Assembly (NCBI GenBank): GCA_021307315.1
Contig: JAJSPD010000060.1
Span: 62,001-126,000, forward strand
Length of the DNA stretch: 64,000 nucleotides
Reading direction: 5' to 3'
DNA from: Bisporella sp. PMI_857
Lineage: Eukaryota; Ascomycota; Leotiomycetes; Helotiales; Helotiaceae
The notes under the pieces: generated by a model
Told to the model about the DNA's origin: nothing
The model's input: the letters and a program-made list of their open reading frames with translations, nothing else
Databases searched by the model: none
Position numbers and translations under genes: made by a program
Part shown: piece by piece, positions 49,125 through 61,334 of the stretch
How the letters are laid out: every line of letters starts with the position of its first letter
Numbering within the stretch: the first letter of the stretch is position 1

Positions 49125-49540
49125 GTGATCTCTAGTTGACGGAAGCAAGGGTGGATGTAATTGATGACACACCAAACTCTTAAAGCCTGCAGCCACTTAT
49201 TCATCATATGAGAACGAAATATGCCACATAAATCGCTGTGTAACCCTACGAAGTGTCTGAATTTATTGTTCGCATCAAAGTGATGAAGGATCTTTTGCCG
49301 AACATAGATAATCTCTCGTAGCCTTGGATTTCCTCGAGTCATTTTATAATATTTGCTGAATTCATAAATGATTAACCAGGCATTTTGTTTAGAATCTGAC
49401 CTGTAAATTTCCTGGTTAGGTTGACGTTCTTGTCGGCCCGGATAAAATTTCTCCCGGTCAACCTCAACTTTGGTCCTTAAATTATAAGCATTATCTACCC
49501 ATTCACGACTGTGCACATAAGCGCGCAAACGACCTTCTGA
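49125..49540. other. Intergenic region between the reductase and the AAA+ gene
   Basis: 416 bases with the reductase 3' end and the AAA+ promoter. The minus-strand frame here (49058-49546) has no motif and is rejected. Confidence 0.5.
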
Positions 49541-52500
49541 ATGCATGCCGCCGCATTAAATGTCCTGCGCACAGCTTCACGGCCGGTACCAGGACGCGCA
49601 TGCAAAATCATATGCGGTACCCGGCACTATTGTCCTCCGCGCCGTAGATTCAGTAAATCCGCAGCCTCCCTTCAGACGCCAGACGTGCCTTCGATTTCCA
49701 CGAATGAGGTATCAGGAGGGTCACTGGGTGCAAGCTTAAGAGATGGGGAGCCTGCTATAGAAGCAGAAGAAGGGAAAGAGAAAGAAGACAGCCCTGAGGG
49801 AGAGAATATTGAAGGTTTTCCTGGGCAAGGCCCCGAGGAGACACCGGACCGCGCAGAAATAGAGCAGAGGGTTAAACAAAGACCCCTCACTCGAGGTAGA
49901 TCAAGGAGGCATGCGCCTGCCGAAGGACTACCTCCAATTGTGCTTCCCAAGTGTAAGTGTGTTATGCTATAGCGTGCTTTTCTAAAATGAAATGAAAATT
50001 ATCTCTTAACGTGGAAAAACTGAATGTAAATTGCAAGTGGACAAACAGACCCTTTGGGTGCAGGAATACTGGGAACTGGCTAACTTACGATTTGATATTC
50101 AGGGTTTTTGAAAGACAATGTTGCGCCAGGGAACATTCGGAGATGGATCGTATCTAAGGATGAAGGCACGACTCAGGATACCCTACGAAGAAACAATATG
50201 CTCGAGCTACTCAGCGTCAAGGATGACAGGAAATATTTATTGCCGCTGGAGGTTTTTCTCGAAGTACGGGCGACTATAAAGGCCGGACTTGTACTGCGGC
50301 CACCTCCCGTCACACGAAATCCGGTTGTACGAACGCATACTGTCTTACAGTGCCCTAACGAGGGCGGAATGTATTATCTAGATTCGATTGTTCATTTAAT
50401 AGCGCACGAGTTCGAAGCCGACGTTATATCTTTGGATGCTCAAGATATTGCTCAAATTATTGGCCCCTACATAGACGAGAATATAGCTTGGACGGAAAGC
50501 AAGACTTCAGTGCTAGGATATGAGGCACAAAGGGCGGCTGGGCGGCTAGAGATGTATGAGAATGAAACGCCTGTAAGTGACACGGCAGAGCCTCTTGAAG
50601 ACGACTCAATGGAGAACCATATGCTTGGAATGGATCGAATGGGATCTTCAATAAAGAATATGGCTCGTCTTACTAAGCATATGAGAATCATGAACCAGAT
50701 GAGGGTGAGTAACAAAAGTTCTCATATTCAGTCCGTAATGGCCAAGCCTGGAGATCGCAAAGGTATTGCAATCCTCGACATACTTGCCGGCCCTCCAGAA
50801 TCATCACAACAAAGCGCGCAGCCTAAGGACAGTCTCTGGACTGAAAGGAAAGTGAAGGCTATGCTAGAGGCTTTGATTGGTGCTGCTGATCTCCGTCGGG
50901 CCAATCGAATCTCAGAGCAGGCAACCCACCTTAGCCGCAAAGGCGAAAGGGAAAATTCCAAGACGACACCTGACGAAAGACAGAAGTCAGACCTAGCCGG
51001 AACAGGGAAAATGCCTTTGATCGTCCAGCTGAAAGACTACAACGAAATCCTCGGTACTAGCGGCGGACCAGCATTGATTGAGGCGCTCCAAGCTGCCATC
51101 GATAAGCGCTGGCAAGAAGGACGAGACATCGTCTTGATCGGAACAACTGCAGATGATGATTGTGATCTCACAAAAATGGATATCTTAAATCTCCAATCCG
51201 ATGTTGTTGATGGTTATAAGCGAACTATTCTCGTCCCAAGCCCTCGCACGGAAGAGATGGATACTGTGCTTCAAGCTGACGAGAAGTTGCGGATTCGCCA
51301 AATCAATCTAAGACATATAGAAGACATGGCTAGAAAGATGCTAGAAGGAACTAAGACGATCAAGCTTAATGTCAATCTCGAGTCAAACTTGGAAAATTCT
51401 GTGGCGTTTGCTGCTGGGCTTGAAGAGGCTGTCTGGACATATCCTCGTGTTCACAGGTTCGCCACAACTATGATTGGAGAATATGCCTTTAATAGTTGGG
51501 AATCTCCTACGGAAGCTCTAGACGGGGTTCATTTTAAGAAGGCACACGACATTATCTCGGAAAGTGATTCCTTTAAAATCAAATGGGGCGCCACAGAGCT
51601 TAAAACGGAATCTGAGAAGGATGGCGTTACAGAAGAATCTGACGACTCTAAGATGGACAATAAAACCATCAAGGAAAAGATTAAAATAGCCCGGAAAACC
51701 TGCACCACTCATGAAAAGCGCCTACTGTCAGGCGTCATAGACCCTGCAGACATAAACACGACTTTTGGGGATGTTCATGCACCAAAGGAGACTATTGAGG
51801 CTCTAAAAACTCTAACTAGTCTTTCCTTGGTGCGCCCAGATGCTTTCTCGTATGGTGTTCTCGCAAGCAACAAAATTCCTGGGCTATTACTATACGGACC
51901 TCCTGGAACCGGAAAGACCTTGCTTGCAAAGGCCGTTGCGAAGGAATCCGGCGCTGTGGTGTTAGAAGTTAGTGGGGCCGAGGTTAACGCCATGTATGTT
52001 GGTGAAGGCGAGAAGAATGTGAAAGCGATCTTCTCGCTTGCCAAGAAGCTCTCTCCATGTGTCGTTTTCATTGACGAAGCAGATGCAATTCTGGCTACGC
52101 GAGGAGCGAGTGACTCTCGCAAGTCCCACCGGGAAACAATCAATCAATTCCTCCGAGAATGGGATGGCATGAACGATCTTTCAGCATTCATCATGGTAGC
52201 CACCAATCGACCGTTTGACTTGGATGAGGCGGTATTACGTCGGTTACCTCGGCGATTACTTGTTGATCTGCCTACGGAGAAAGACCGAGAAGTGATTCTC
52301 GGCCTTCATCTCAAGGATGAAGCATTGGACGAATCAGTATCAATAGCCCAAATAGCCAATAAGACGCCTTTCTACTCCGGATCGGATCTTAAGAATGTTG
52401 CTGTAGCTGCTGCATTAGCTTGTATAAAAGAGGAAATGGAAACAGCATCCAAAGATGGTGGCAATGAACCATACGTCTATCCAGAAAAGCGTCTCTTGTT

Positions 52501-52720
52501 CGCCCGGCATTTTGATCAAGCACTAAATGAGATAAGTGCAAGCATCAGCGACGACATGAGCTCACTAACTGCCATCCGGAAGTTTGATGAGAAGTATGGC
52601 GACCGGAAGGGAAGGAGGAAAAAGTCAACCAGCTTAGGGTTCGGTGGGACGAATATCCCGGAGGTTGATTCTGAGGCAGGGCGTGTGAGGAAACTCAAGA
52701 CGCTAGAAAACCCAGTTTGA
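49541..52720 (+). CDS. AAA+ ATPase, predicted mitochondrial
   Basis: Predicted 1009-aa ATPase. Exons are 49541-49952 and 50103-52720; the 150-nt GT-AG intron joins PKW/FLKDN. The N-terminus is rich in Ala, Arg and Ser without acids for about 45 residues (RRRFSKSAA), like a mitochondrial presequence, then turns strongly acidic. The C-terminal AAA module is complete: Walker A GPPGTGKT (about 736-743), Walker B VVFIDEADAI, sensor-1 ATNRPFDLDEAV, arginine fingers LRRLPRR and sensor-2 region SGSDLKNV. It resembles the Msp1/ATAD1-katanin (meiotic) clade. The 590 residues before it include a stretch (about 430-500) resembling a degenerate second ATPase core. Related fungal proteins are annotated only as mitochondrial AAA ATPases; its substrate is unknown to me. 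Confidence 0.88.
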
Positions 52721-53117
52721 GGTTTATGGACTGTATACCCTTTGTAATAACATATATAGACTTTATAAAATATGACGTTGGCCTGGGGTGATTCTGTATT
52801 CGACTCTCGAAGTTTGGGAAGCCTATGTTGTTCTACTGCATTTCCACCTTCCGTCATCAAAATTCACAGAGAAGGATGAGGCTTGGCTTCTAATCTACAC
52901 TCTTTTTTGCGCAATTATTATAGTTTATCTTGAGCCACATTATCAGGACTCGAGGCATTAGTCTGATGCCCGAAATGTGCCCTTTTGAGCGTATTGAAGC
53001 TGCGTCTAAGACGATTATAGGATCGGAAGCTGGGATATAAATGATGGAGCCGACAAATTGTGTTCTAAAAGCACGCTTTGGGGGATAAAGCGTGAACACT
53101 GGGGGATGGAGAGCCAC

Positions 53118-53159
<42 letters not shown>

Positions 53160-53705
53160 TCATAACAGGCAGAAATCAGAGAATGCACTGGGAGGAGTGA
53201 ATGAGTGGTGGGGGATCACCTTTGTTTCTCTGGCAAAGAAACTGTTAGGCGGCCTCAGCATGACCTTGAACTGCTTTTTTATTGTATCTTTTGCTATGGC
53301 TATGTCTGTGAGCTTTGGCTTCGCAGCTTACAAATACTTACAAATACCTGGAGCGTAAGGGAATCATGTTTAAGCGATTGGAAAGTAAGCCCTCAGGCGG
53401 GGTTAGTCAAATATTTCCATGACTGTTTGATTACTGGAGAGCTGCTTGATTTGTTCCTTGGTATGGTTCGTTCTGTGGTGGAAACTTTGGCCTGCAACAC
53501 ACAGACTTCAAAACACCTATTTCCGCTATTGGTATATCTTGTTTTATCCTTAACTTGGAGCTATGCCATAATGCCTTGTAGTCACGGCCACACTATCTTC
53601 TGGGGCTATGTTCACAACATTCACACCACACGACTCACCCAAAAACAAATGTATCATGGCAGTCTGCAAGTTTCAAGTCGTCATCGTAAAGCAATGAATT
53701 TATTA
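52721..53705. other. Convergent region between the AAA+ gene and UTP7
   Basis: About 1 kb of 3' flanks with a (TAA)n microsatellite near 53124-53157. A 180-codon plus-strand frame (53205-53747) overlaps the UTP7 3' end and shows no motif; I do not call it. Confidence 0.5.
53124..53157 (+). repeat. Trinucleotide microsatellite (ATA/TAA)n
   Basis: About 11 uninterrupted ATA units, directly visible, in the convergent intergenic region. Confidence 0.92.
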
Positions 53706-55661
53706 TTATCCGGCTTTGCGTGCAAAGCGGCCAAGCGCAGGACCTAGCTCTTCTGCAGTGGCCTGTCGTTTCTGGTTTCGCTTCTCCATCTGAGCTTTCC
53801 GTAACTCCTCAATCTTGACTCTCTTCTCATCAATGATATTCTTAGATCCGTTCTTCCGCAAATGCTTCCGTAAACTACTATTCTTGCCTCGGCCGCGATT
53901 CTTATCAATGTGTGAAACATCCGATGGGTCTATCGGCTTCTTATCTAGATCTTTCTCTGCTTTCCGTTGCTCTGCAGAGGCAAGATCTAGATTTCCGATG
54001 AATTCGGGGTTCAGCGAAATCATTTCCGGTTGAAGCTTGTTCAAAAGTGCTTTCACCTCACCCTCTTGTCGTTGCTTCTTATTCTCGTAAGGATTGACCT
54101 CAAGGGTATCAAAGTTAGGCTCTCCTGCGCCAGGAACAATCACATGGTTGAACCCATCATTGTGTGAGACGCCTAGAATGTCTTCAAATGGACACCATCG
54201 TACGCGCTCTATCCGTCTTCCTTCACCGCCCCAAACCATATACGGGCTCTGTATTTTTTCTTGCTCCAACGACATTTTCGAAAACAGGCTCTTCCATATT
54301 GAAGTTTTCGTGCCCCAGCCCACGGCTGTAAGGCCACGATCAGATATCGCGACTGATGACGCGGGTTGTGGAGTGAAGTAGCTATTGATTTCTTTGAACA
54401 TCCGGATGTCCCATACTGACATTTTTGAGTCCTGGCCGGCAGAAACCATATATCGGCCTTCCCGATCTACAGCTAATGACCGTACAGGGCCACGATGAGC
54501 GAGTAGCTTTACTAGTGGTGTAGTTGAATTAGGCGACCATAAAGTGACGGTCCCATTTTGATGGCCCATATGAAGTATCTGCAATGATTAGTATATGACT
54601 AACAAAAACAAGCTGCAACATTCCCAGGTGCTCTTGCATTATACTCGTGGATAAGTATTTCACCACTCATGTCCATTTTATCTCAATGCTAGGTAGCTTG
54701 GATAATTTGTACCCAACTTAACTGCCCAAAATATGAATTATACTTACAGCATTGTGAGGATTTTGAGTTAGTGAGGTGGGTGATCCTAATTTGGTCGGCG
54801 TCTCAATGACCTATATATCGTTTAGTTCAAGTATTCATAACAATCATTGGCATTAAAGACTACAGAAGTTGTCAACACCTACCATTTGGCCAGTTGATAT
54901 ATCCTGGTACTTGAGATATCCAGCATTTCCCTTCCGAATTGTTAGCTCTCAGTTCTTAAACAGTATACACTAGGCTAACATACCACTGTCGCTAAAAGAA
55001 AATGGTAAGGAAGGAACTCCATATTGGTGACCTCAATGTGCTTTCTCAAGTTATGAATTTCCACCCCTGCTTGGTCATATACGTAGACTGACTTCTGCTG
55101 AGCCACCGCAAACATCTGGGTATTGTGTAGCCACCGCACGTCCCTAACAGTCTCCCCAAGTTGTAATTCGCAGCCTAACTTCCCATCTCTCCAATCCATA
55201 GTAGCGACATGCCCTCGTCTCCCTGCTATCAGGAGATTTCGACCATTTCTTGAATATTCTGAGATGTAGGGCCCGTTCTCAAGCTTTAGTTGGAACTTTC
55301 CCAGTTCAGCTGTCTGAACTGGAACCGATTTTATGATCTCTTTCTGTGTTACTTTGTATGTCCTCTCCAATTCTGTCTCCGGTTGCAAAAGCCCTTCATC
55401 GTTCTCTAACAGAACTTCCGCATCCTTCGCTTTCAATGCCGCATCATTATATTTCTTTTCGAGTGACTTGAGGTTTCCCCTCAGCTTTTTGTCCCGAATG
55501 CCCTTTAGCGGAATACTCCTCCCCCTGCCATACTCTTTCTGGGCCTGTTTCTTTCGCGAAAGCTGCCTTTCTTCGGTTGTTATGAGCTCAGTCCTGCCGC
55601 GTTTTAATGGTACAGCACCATTGGAATGTGTTTCAACTAGAGTCTCCATTGTTGATTGCAT
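53706..55661 (-). CDS. UTP7: U3 snoRNP / SSU processome WD-repeat protein Utp7
   Basis: Predicted 553-aa nucleolar protein (WDR46/BING4 family) for early 18S rRNA processing; yeast Utp7 has almost the same length. Exons are 55661-54984, 54930-54883, 54810-54748 and 54578-53706. The two middle exons (48 and 63 nt) encode GNAGYLKYQDISTGQM and a linker ending in NPHNA, fitting family blades. A basic N-terminal region is followed by WD-like repeats (GRRGHVATMDWRDG; HQNGTVTLWSPN; RGPVRSLAVDREGRYMVSAG; MSVWDIR) and the BING4 C-terminal block (YMVWGGEGRRIERVRWCPFEDILGV cut by me into parts: VRWCPFEDILG, HVIVPGAGEPNFD, NPYENKKQRQE). The tail is Lys-rich with probable nucleolar targeting. It is divergent from TSR1, 311 bases apart. 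Confidence 0.94.
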
Positions 55662-55761
55662 ACAGGTGCTAGAATCGATAATCTAACTTCCAGTACTAGG
55701 ATTGAGTGTTGAGTCGCCTTGCTATTCGCATTACAAAACCACCACCAAGAATTGCTGTAGT

Positions 55762-55768
55762 CGATGAG
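55762..55768 (+). promoter_or_regulatory. PAC-like motif
   Basis: CGATGAG, the core of the yeast PAC element (GCGATGAG), seen once in the shared promoter. A seven-base match can be chance. Confidence 0.4.
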
Positions 55769-55863
55769 GCTGGCAAAGACATAAATTTGCGCCAAGAGAT
55801 CTAGATAAGCCGATAAGCGATATGATAAGGATTAGCGCACCAAAAAAGTTTAACCCCACCTCC

Positions 55864-55870
55864 AAAATTT
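55864..55870 (+). promoter_or_regulatory. RRPE-like motif
   Basis: AAAATTT, the core of the yeast ribosomal RNA processing element, 96 bases from the PAC-like motif. Alone it is weak evidence; the pairing makes it worth noting. Confidence 0.35.
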
Positions 55871-55972
55871 CTCGATCTGTGCAGTTGCTTGATAAATATT
55901 GAAAACACTGTTAAGCTGGATTCTTTACCTTTTCGATTTAAAGCCAGCAGTAGCGGCGGCAGCAGCAGCAAT

Positions 55973-58425
55973 ATGCCTTCGAGTATTACTTCTCACTCGC
56001 ATAGAAGCACAACAAAATCATCTCATAAGCCCTTCAAGTCTAGAAAGGCCACCAAAGGCGCATTAAAAGAATTGACAAAAGGTTGGTTTCGATTTCCGTC
56101 TTTAAGGTTCAATTTTGACAGTATGTAGGTAAGGTAGGAGGATCAGACCTAAGTCATCGAAAATCTCCGCACCAGCAACTTATGTCAAAGTTCGACCGGA
56201 GAAACCAAGCTCGACAGAAACAACAAGTAAAACACAAAGAACATTTGAGGGAGACCAATGTTTTTGCTGGCAAAGATGGAGCACCCCGAATAGTTGCTGT
56301 CATACCATTATGTGCTGATGGAGATGCTGCTGCTGCAGTGCGATGCTTGAGTGCTAGTCTGGATATTGAAGCCAATGTTCCGGAAGAAGGGACAGTACGC
56401 ACCGATGTTGATCGATTCAAGCAAAGGATTCAATATATTACGCTCAATCGTGACTTGATATCATGTCTGGATGCGGGTAGGGTTGCGGATTTTGTGCTTT
56501 TCATTCTATCACCAGACCAGGAAGTAGACCAGTTAGGAGAGCTCATTATTCGAAGTGTGGAGAGTCAAGGCCTATCTACACTCTTGACCGTCGTTCAGGG
56601 TCTTGAAAAAGTCGAGCCACCAAAACGAAGACCACAAGTTTTATCGTCACTCAAATCGTATATAACGCATTTCCACCCAGATCAAGAAAAGGTCCACAGT
56701 CTGGACTCAAGACAGGAATGTGCTAATTTGATGAGATCTCTATGCACAGTAAGCCCGAAAGGAGTACGCTGGAGAGAAGAAAGGAGCTGGATGCTGGTAG
56801 ATGACGTGCAATGGCCTGCTATCGAGGGTGGAAATGTTGTGGTGACTGGAGTAGTGAGAGGCAAAGGGTTAAAAGCAGACAGGCTGGCTCAAGTAGGAGA
56901 CTGGGGTGACTTCCAGATTGACAAGATAGTTGCGGCACCTTTGGCTTCGAAAAAGCGTAGAGCGGATGAAATGACAGTCGACGGTGTAGAAAATATTCTG
57001 GAACTACCTACCGAGGACCAAGATGATCTAGCGGACTTGGCACCAGAAGAAGTCATGATGGACGACGATGCTGATGCTGCAATGTCATTAGCAACAACGG
57101 ATAAGCGTGGTGTACTCTTGGACGATCATCACTATTTTCCAGATGATGAGACGCATTTGCCTGCGAAGCCAAAACGATTGCCGAAAGGTACTTCAGCATA
57201 TCAAGCCGCATGGTTCCTGGGGGATAATTTTTCCGATTCTGGATCAGATGTCGAAGATTATGGCGAGCAAGGCGATGTGGCTATGGACAAACCAGCCTTG
57301 CCTCAAGATGGAGCAGAGGGGTTAGCTCCTAGAGAGCCTACAGAGTTTGCAGCAACAGAATATGCTAAATCAGAGATGTTTTTGGATCCAGATCCCGAGG
57401 ATGAAGTGGAAGCAGAGCAGTTAGCTGCCTTCAGGAAACGAACAGGCGATGAGGCAGAGGATGATCGTGAATTCCCCGACGAGATTGAGTTGCATCCACA
57501 GGTCCTAGCTCGTGAAAGGTTACAGCGATATAGAGGACTAAAAAGCCTTCGAACAAGCCATTGGGAGGAAGCAGAGGACAGGGCTCATGAACCTGAAGAT
57601 TGGCGACGACTGCTTGCCGTTGCGGACTATAAATCAGCGAGGAGCCAATTCACACGTGAGGCATTGATTGGAGGTGTTAGCCCAGGAACTCGGGTTCAAG
57701 TTCATCTGCGCAATGTTCCCGCTTCATTACAGACATCGTACATCTCTTCTCGTCCCTTAACCTTATTTTCTCTTCTTCGCCACGAACACAAGCGAGCAGC
57801 TCTCAACTTCAACTTCAGCTTAAGTTCCGACTACCCAAGCCCTATAAAGTCCAAGGAGGATCTGATCATACAATGCGGTCCTCGACGCTTCGTCATCAAT
57901 CCATTGTTCTCCCAAGGAGGCAATACTTCGAACGATGTTCACAAATTCGATCGATTTCTTCATCCGGGGACGAGCGCTGTTGCCACATTTGTTGCGCCAC
58001 TCACTTGGGGATCTGTTCCCACGCTATTCTTCAAACGTAATGAAGCGGGTAGTGAACTGCCTCTTACGCTTCTTGGAACAGGCACATCTCTCCCTCCATC
58101 ATCAAGCCGTGTTATAGCTAAGCGTATAATTCTTACCGGACATCCTTACAAGATCCACAAGAAACTAGTAACGATTAGATACATGTTCTTCAACCGAGAA
58201 GATGTGGAGTGGTTCAAGGCTTTGCAACTGTGGACTAAACGTGGAAGAAGTGGTTATATCAAGGAGAGTTTGGGTACCCATGGATACTTCAAGGCCACTT
58301 TTGATGGCAGAATAAACCCCCAGGACTCGGTTGGCGTTAGTTTGTACAAGAGGATGTGGCCTAGAAATGCTAGAGCCTGGAGTTCAATAGAGTTAGAGGC
58401 AAAAGATGTTGATATGGTAGAGTAG
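55973..58425 (+). CDS. TSR1: 40S pre-ribosome maturation factor Tsr1
   Basis: Predicted 801-aa factor in cytoplasmic and late nuclear 40S assembly, a GTPase-like protein related to Bms1 that lacks catalysis in yeast. Exons are 55973-56081 and 56129-58425; the 47-nt intron has donor GTTGGT, acceptor ATGTAG. The N-terminus matches the family (SHSHRSTTKSSHKPFKSR, KATKGALKELTKGK, then MSKFDRRNQARQKQQ and HLRETNVFAGKDGAPRIV). The acidic insert in the middle and the C-terminal block (ALNFNFSLSS, IQCGPRRFVINPLFSQ, HKFDRFLHPG, TLLGTGTSL, IILTGHPYKIHKK, FFNREDVEWFK) follow in order. In-frame residues just upstream of the chosen start lack an ATG. Divergent partner of UTP7. Confidence 0.95.
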
Positions 58426-59056
58426 TTGATGAGGAGATACAAAAATTCCCATGGCCATACGACTGAATGAATATACAATCTAGAAAATTAATCTGGTGCG
58501 GACATAGAATGTTTCTTTTTCTCATAGTCTTAAGATATGTTCGGTGTGTGATCATACTACAGGTTCTGTACAAACAACCACTCATCGTTTTCGGTGCCTG
58601 AGAACAATAACATAGTATTTGCCTGAATTCAAAGGTTTATGTCTTCAATCGGTTGCCTAATTGAAAGACACAACAGTTATCGCTATGTCAAAATAAGAAA
58701 TAAAGTTTGTGTCACTCAAATGGCTAAAGAATAAGCAGTGATGAGCAGGTGTGCTGTGGTCCCTCACTGGAAACATGTTTCCCAAGCTTTGTTCCTCCTT
58801 GACCAGCACCTTCACCGTGGTATTTTTGTTGCAGATCGCAGTTTTGAGGCCACGAAAGCCAGGCATCTTCACGTCCTCACGAGGCCGTAAATATGAGCCT
58901 GAACTCGAACCATTTTCTCAAGGCCACACAAAACAAAATGACGTCGAGCACCCCTGACAATCCCCAAAATTTACGCGAGGCTAGATCCTCTCGAATCTCA
59001 ACCTCCAAGGACATTTGCTCACCCTTAAAACCTCATCCTCACTACAAACCATTATA
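58426..59056. other. Intergenic region between TSR1 and PTH2
   Basis: About 0.6 kb with the TSR1 3' end and the PTH2 promoter; no supported gene. Confidence 0.5.
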
Positions 59057-59808
59057 ATGGCAGACCGACCGCCTCCCACACCGCTAGCCCTGATAATCGG
59101 CACCGCGATAATAGCTGGTATCAGCGGGTACATGATCGGCATCGCCTCGTCTCTGGGCTTCCTCCCGATCCCCTTCACCTCCAAACCACCCCGCGAGCGC
59201 GGAATTGCGAATTACGATGACGAGGAGGAGAGCGAAGGCACGGATATTGATGAGGATACCGCGGATCATGCGCCAAATTGGAGCAATGGGTTTGAGGCGG
59301 ACAAGCGGGACGGGTTGAGGAATACGCAAAAAGCAAAGGCCGCCGGTCAGCCGGAGAAGCGGTCGCAGTTGGGGGGAAAGTCGTGGGAAGATAGTACGGA
59401 GGAGTGCAAATTGGTGCTTGTGGTACGGACGGATCTGGGGATGACGAAGGGTATGTTGTTTTCTGCTTTCCTGGGGGAAATAAGGTCTGACGGAGTATAG
59501 GCAAGATCGCAGCGCAGTGCTCGCATGCTACGCTGGCTTGCTATAAGAATTACCTGAAGAATGATCCTAAATCCGCGACTTTACGCCGGTGGGAGAGGAT
59601 GGGCCAGGCGAAGATTGCGCTACAGGCGAAGGGGGAAGACGAGTTGCAGACGCTCCAGGCTACGGCGATGAGCCTGGGGTTGGTTGCGGAAGTCATTCAT
59701 GATGCTGGGAGGACGCAGATTGCGGCGGGCAGCTGTACAGTTCTCGGGATTGGTCCTGCGCCTGTTAGTGTCATTAATCAGGTTACCGGGCATTTGAAAT
59801 TGTTGTAA
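59057..59808 (+). CDS. PTH2: Peptidyl-tRNA hydrolase 2
   Basis: Predicted 233-aa enzyme that frees tRNA from peptidyl-tRNA dropped by ribosomes. Exons are 59057-59450 and 59501-59808; the 50-nt GT-AG intron falls within the conserved MTKG/KIAAQCSHA block. An N-terminal membrane segment (about residues 10-32, LALIIGTAIIAGISGYMIGI) fits anchoring on mitochondria, as in Bit1-type proteins; an acidic linker follows, then the PTH2 fold (about 115-233) with CKLVLVVRTDLGMTKG, ACYKNY, ALQAKGEDEL, VIHDAGRTQIAAGS and VLGIGPAP before VTGHLKLL. All conserved blocks are present and length is typical. Confidence 0.94.
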
Positions 59809-60017
59809 TATGGCATGGATAGTAGGTGGCATTGCAGGAGTTCGTCATACGTGGTGGTACATAAAACGGTACATAATGGCGCATGAATATAAATCAGGAA
59901 TTGTACCATAAATTGGGGGATATCAAAATTTAGAGGCCCTGAACAGCCCTTCAATACATTCAACTAAGCATTTGTGGTGAGGTAATAACTTTCTTCTTAC
60001 TTAACTGCTAACTCCAC

Positions 60018-61334
60018 CTATGCTTCCATACAGGAAGATTGAATGTCTATGTCTTTCTTGCCCCATGTGAGATATGGTGCACGCATTAACCACTGCCAGA
60101 GGCGTTCTCCGTCCTCCATCTTATTCTGAACGCCGTTAGTCGCATCATCCCTATACTCCTCATTCATAGAATGAGAATCTTCATCATTGTCCACATTCCG
60201 CTGGCCTTTAGTGACAACCTCGATTTTCTCCCAATCCTCATCTTGGTCATCTTCATCATCGGCGTCTTCGCCATCTTCGTCCATATTGGGCATGCTGTCG
60301 TCCGGATCGACGGACGAGGGTCCAGCGAGAGGCTGAGAGTCGTCTTTTGACTTAGTCTTGAAGCCACCCAAAATCGGTGATAAGCCTCTAAATTCATCGT
60401 CAACATAAGTTGCAAAATTTTGGTTTCGCTAATTTCTGCCAGTCAATGAGTTGACTTCCTCTGCGTTTGACATGCCCTGGGTATATTGGAAGCGATCCCG
60501 GTTGGCTCTCTCAGCTTCGGCATTTGGCTCGACTTCAACGTCGATAACATGGTCCCAGTTTGATTTGGAGGTTGCTGATGGTTCTACTATGTTATTGGCA
60601 TCGACACTATTTGTATCTTTAATCGTTGGTCTGACTTCAAGGTCGGTAACGTTGTACCAGCTGCAACTGGCGGTAGATTTCGGTCCTATATCCTGGGTCT
60701 GGACAGTCTCACCCTGGGAATAAATCTTCCTCTCTCTTGAGAACCAGACAGGAACCCTCAAATCTTTATGGATGGTTTTGCTTCCAGCCTTTTCGAAGTA
60801 TATCCTTCCTGAGTTACTGGCAATGTCCTCATAAGAAGCCATTGTTGTGCCTCGTCCACTTCTGGTGGCTTCAGCAAGCCATCGACTGATTTTGTCTGAC
60901 CTCTTTGTCCTTCGTGCGTTTGCTAAATTTGGAGAGTCAGACTCGTCATGATACGTTAGAACCTTAACCAGCGATTCGATTGCCCCACGAGGGTCTGAGA
61001 TTGGGATATTAGTACACGGTAGACGGTTATCTCCAGTAGAAACTTTAGCCGGTTGCATCTCAGAGTGATTTTGATATTGCTGTTCGAGTAGCTTTAAGTG
61101 CCGGCTGTGATCTTCCGAAGCTTGCTGAGCTTCCATCGCTAGTTTCATCTGGCCGCTTTTCACGGCTGGTGACATTCTCACGGGGAGTGGTTGAGTTGGG
61201 CTCGCCGGTGTACGTGTATTTTGGCCCGTCTTTTCCGCATTATCACTGCGATTGTGCTGTGATATGTGGAAGTTGTGCAGCAAATTCATAACAGATTCTG
61301 TGGGTGGCTTTCCTTCGTTCTCGCGTGGTTCCAT
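60018..61334 (-). CDS. Unknown acidic, largely disordered protein (junction uncertain)
   Basis: I do not recognise this gene. A 302-codon frame from 61334 ends at an in-frame TAG (60429-60431), and the same frame stays open beyond it for another acidic segment ending at 60018. The best repair is a GT-AG intron at 60388-60471 (84 nt; donor GTCAAA, branch-like GTTGAC, acceptor TTTAG), giving a 410-aa protein. The N-terminal part is Gln/Ser-rich with two similar segments (WYNVTDLEVRPTIKD and WDHVIDVEVEPNAEA). After the junction there is an Asp/Glu run (DEDGEDADDEDDQDEDWEKIE) of which the key feature is acidity, and a C-terminal WQWLMRAPYLTWGKKD. No membrane segment or signal. If the intron is wrong, the protein ends at 60429. 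Confidence 0.6.

Larger units (their letters stand above)
55662..55972. promoter_or_regulatory. Bidirectional promoter between UTP7 and TSR1
   Basis: 311 bases shared by two ribosome-assembly genes reading outward. It contains CGATGAG (55762-55768, PAC-like) and AAAATTT (55864-55870, RRPE-like); in budding yeast these motifs co-occur upstream of ribosome-biogenesis genes. No coding sequence lies here. Confidence 0.6.

Noticed and set aside
53205..53747. 180-codon plus-strand frame between the AAA+ gene and UTP7
   Set aside because: It begins without an ATG, overlaps the UTP7 coding end in antisense and shows no motif.
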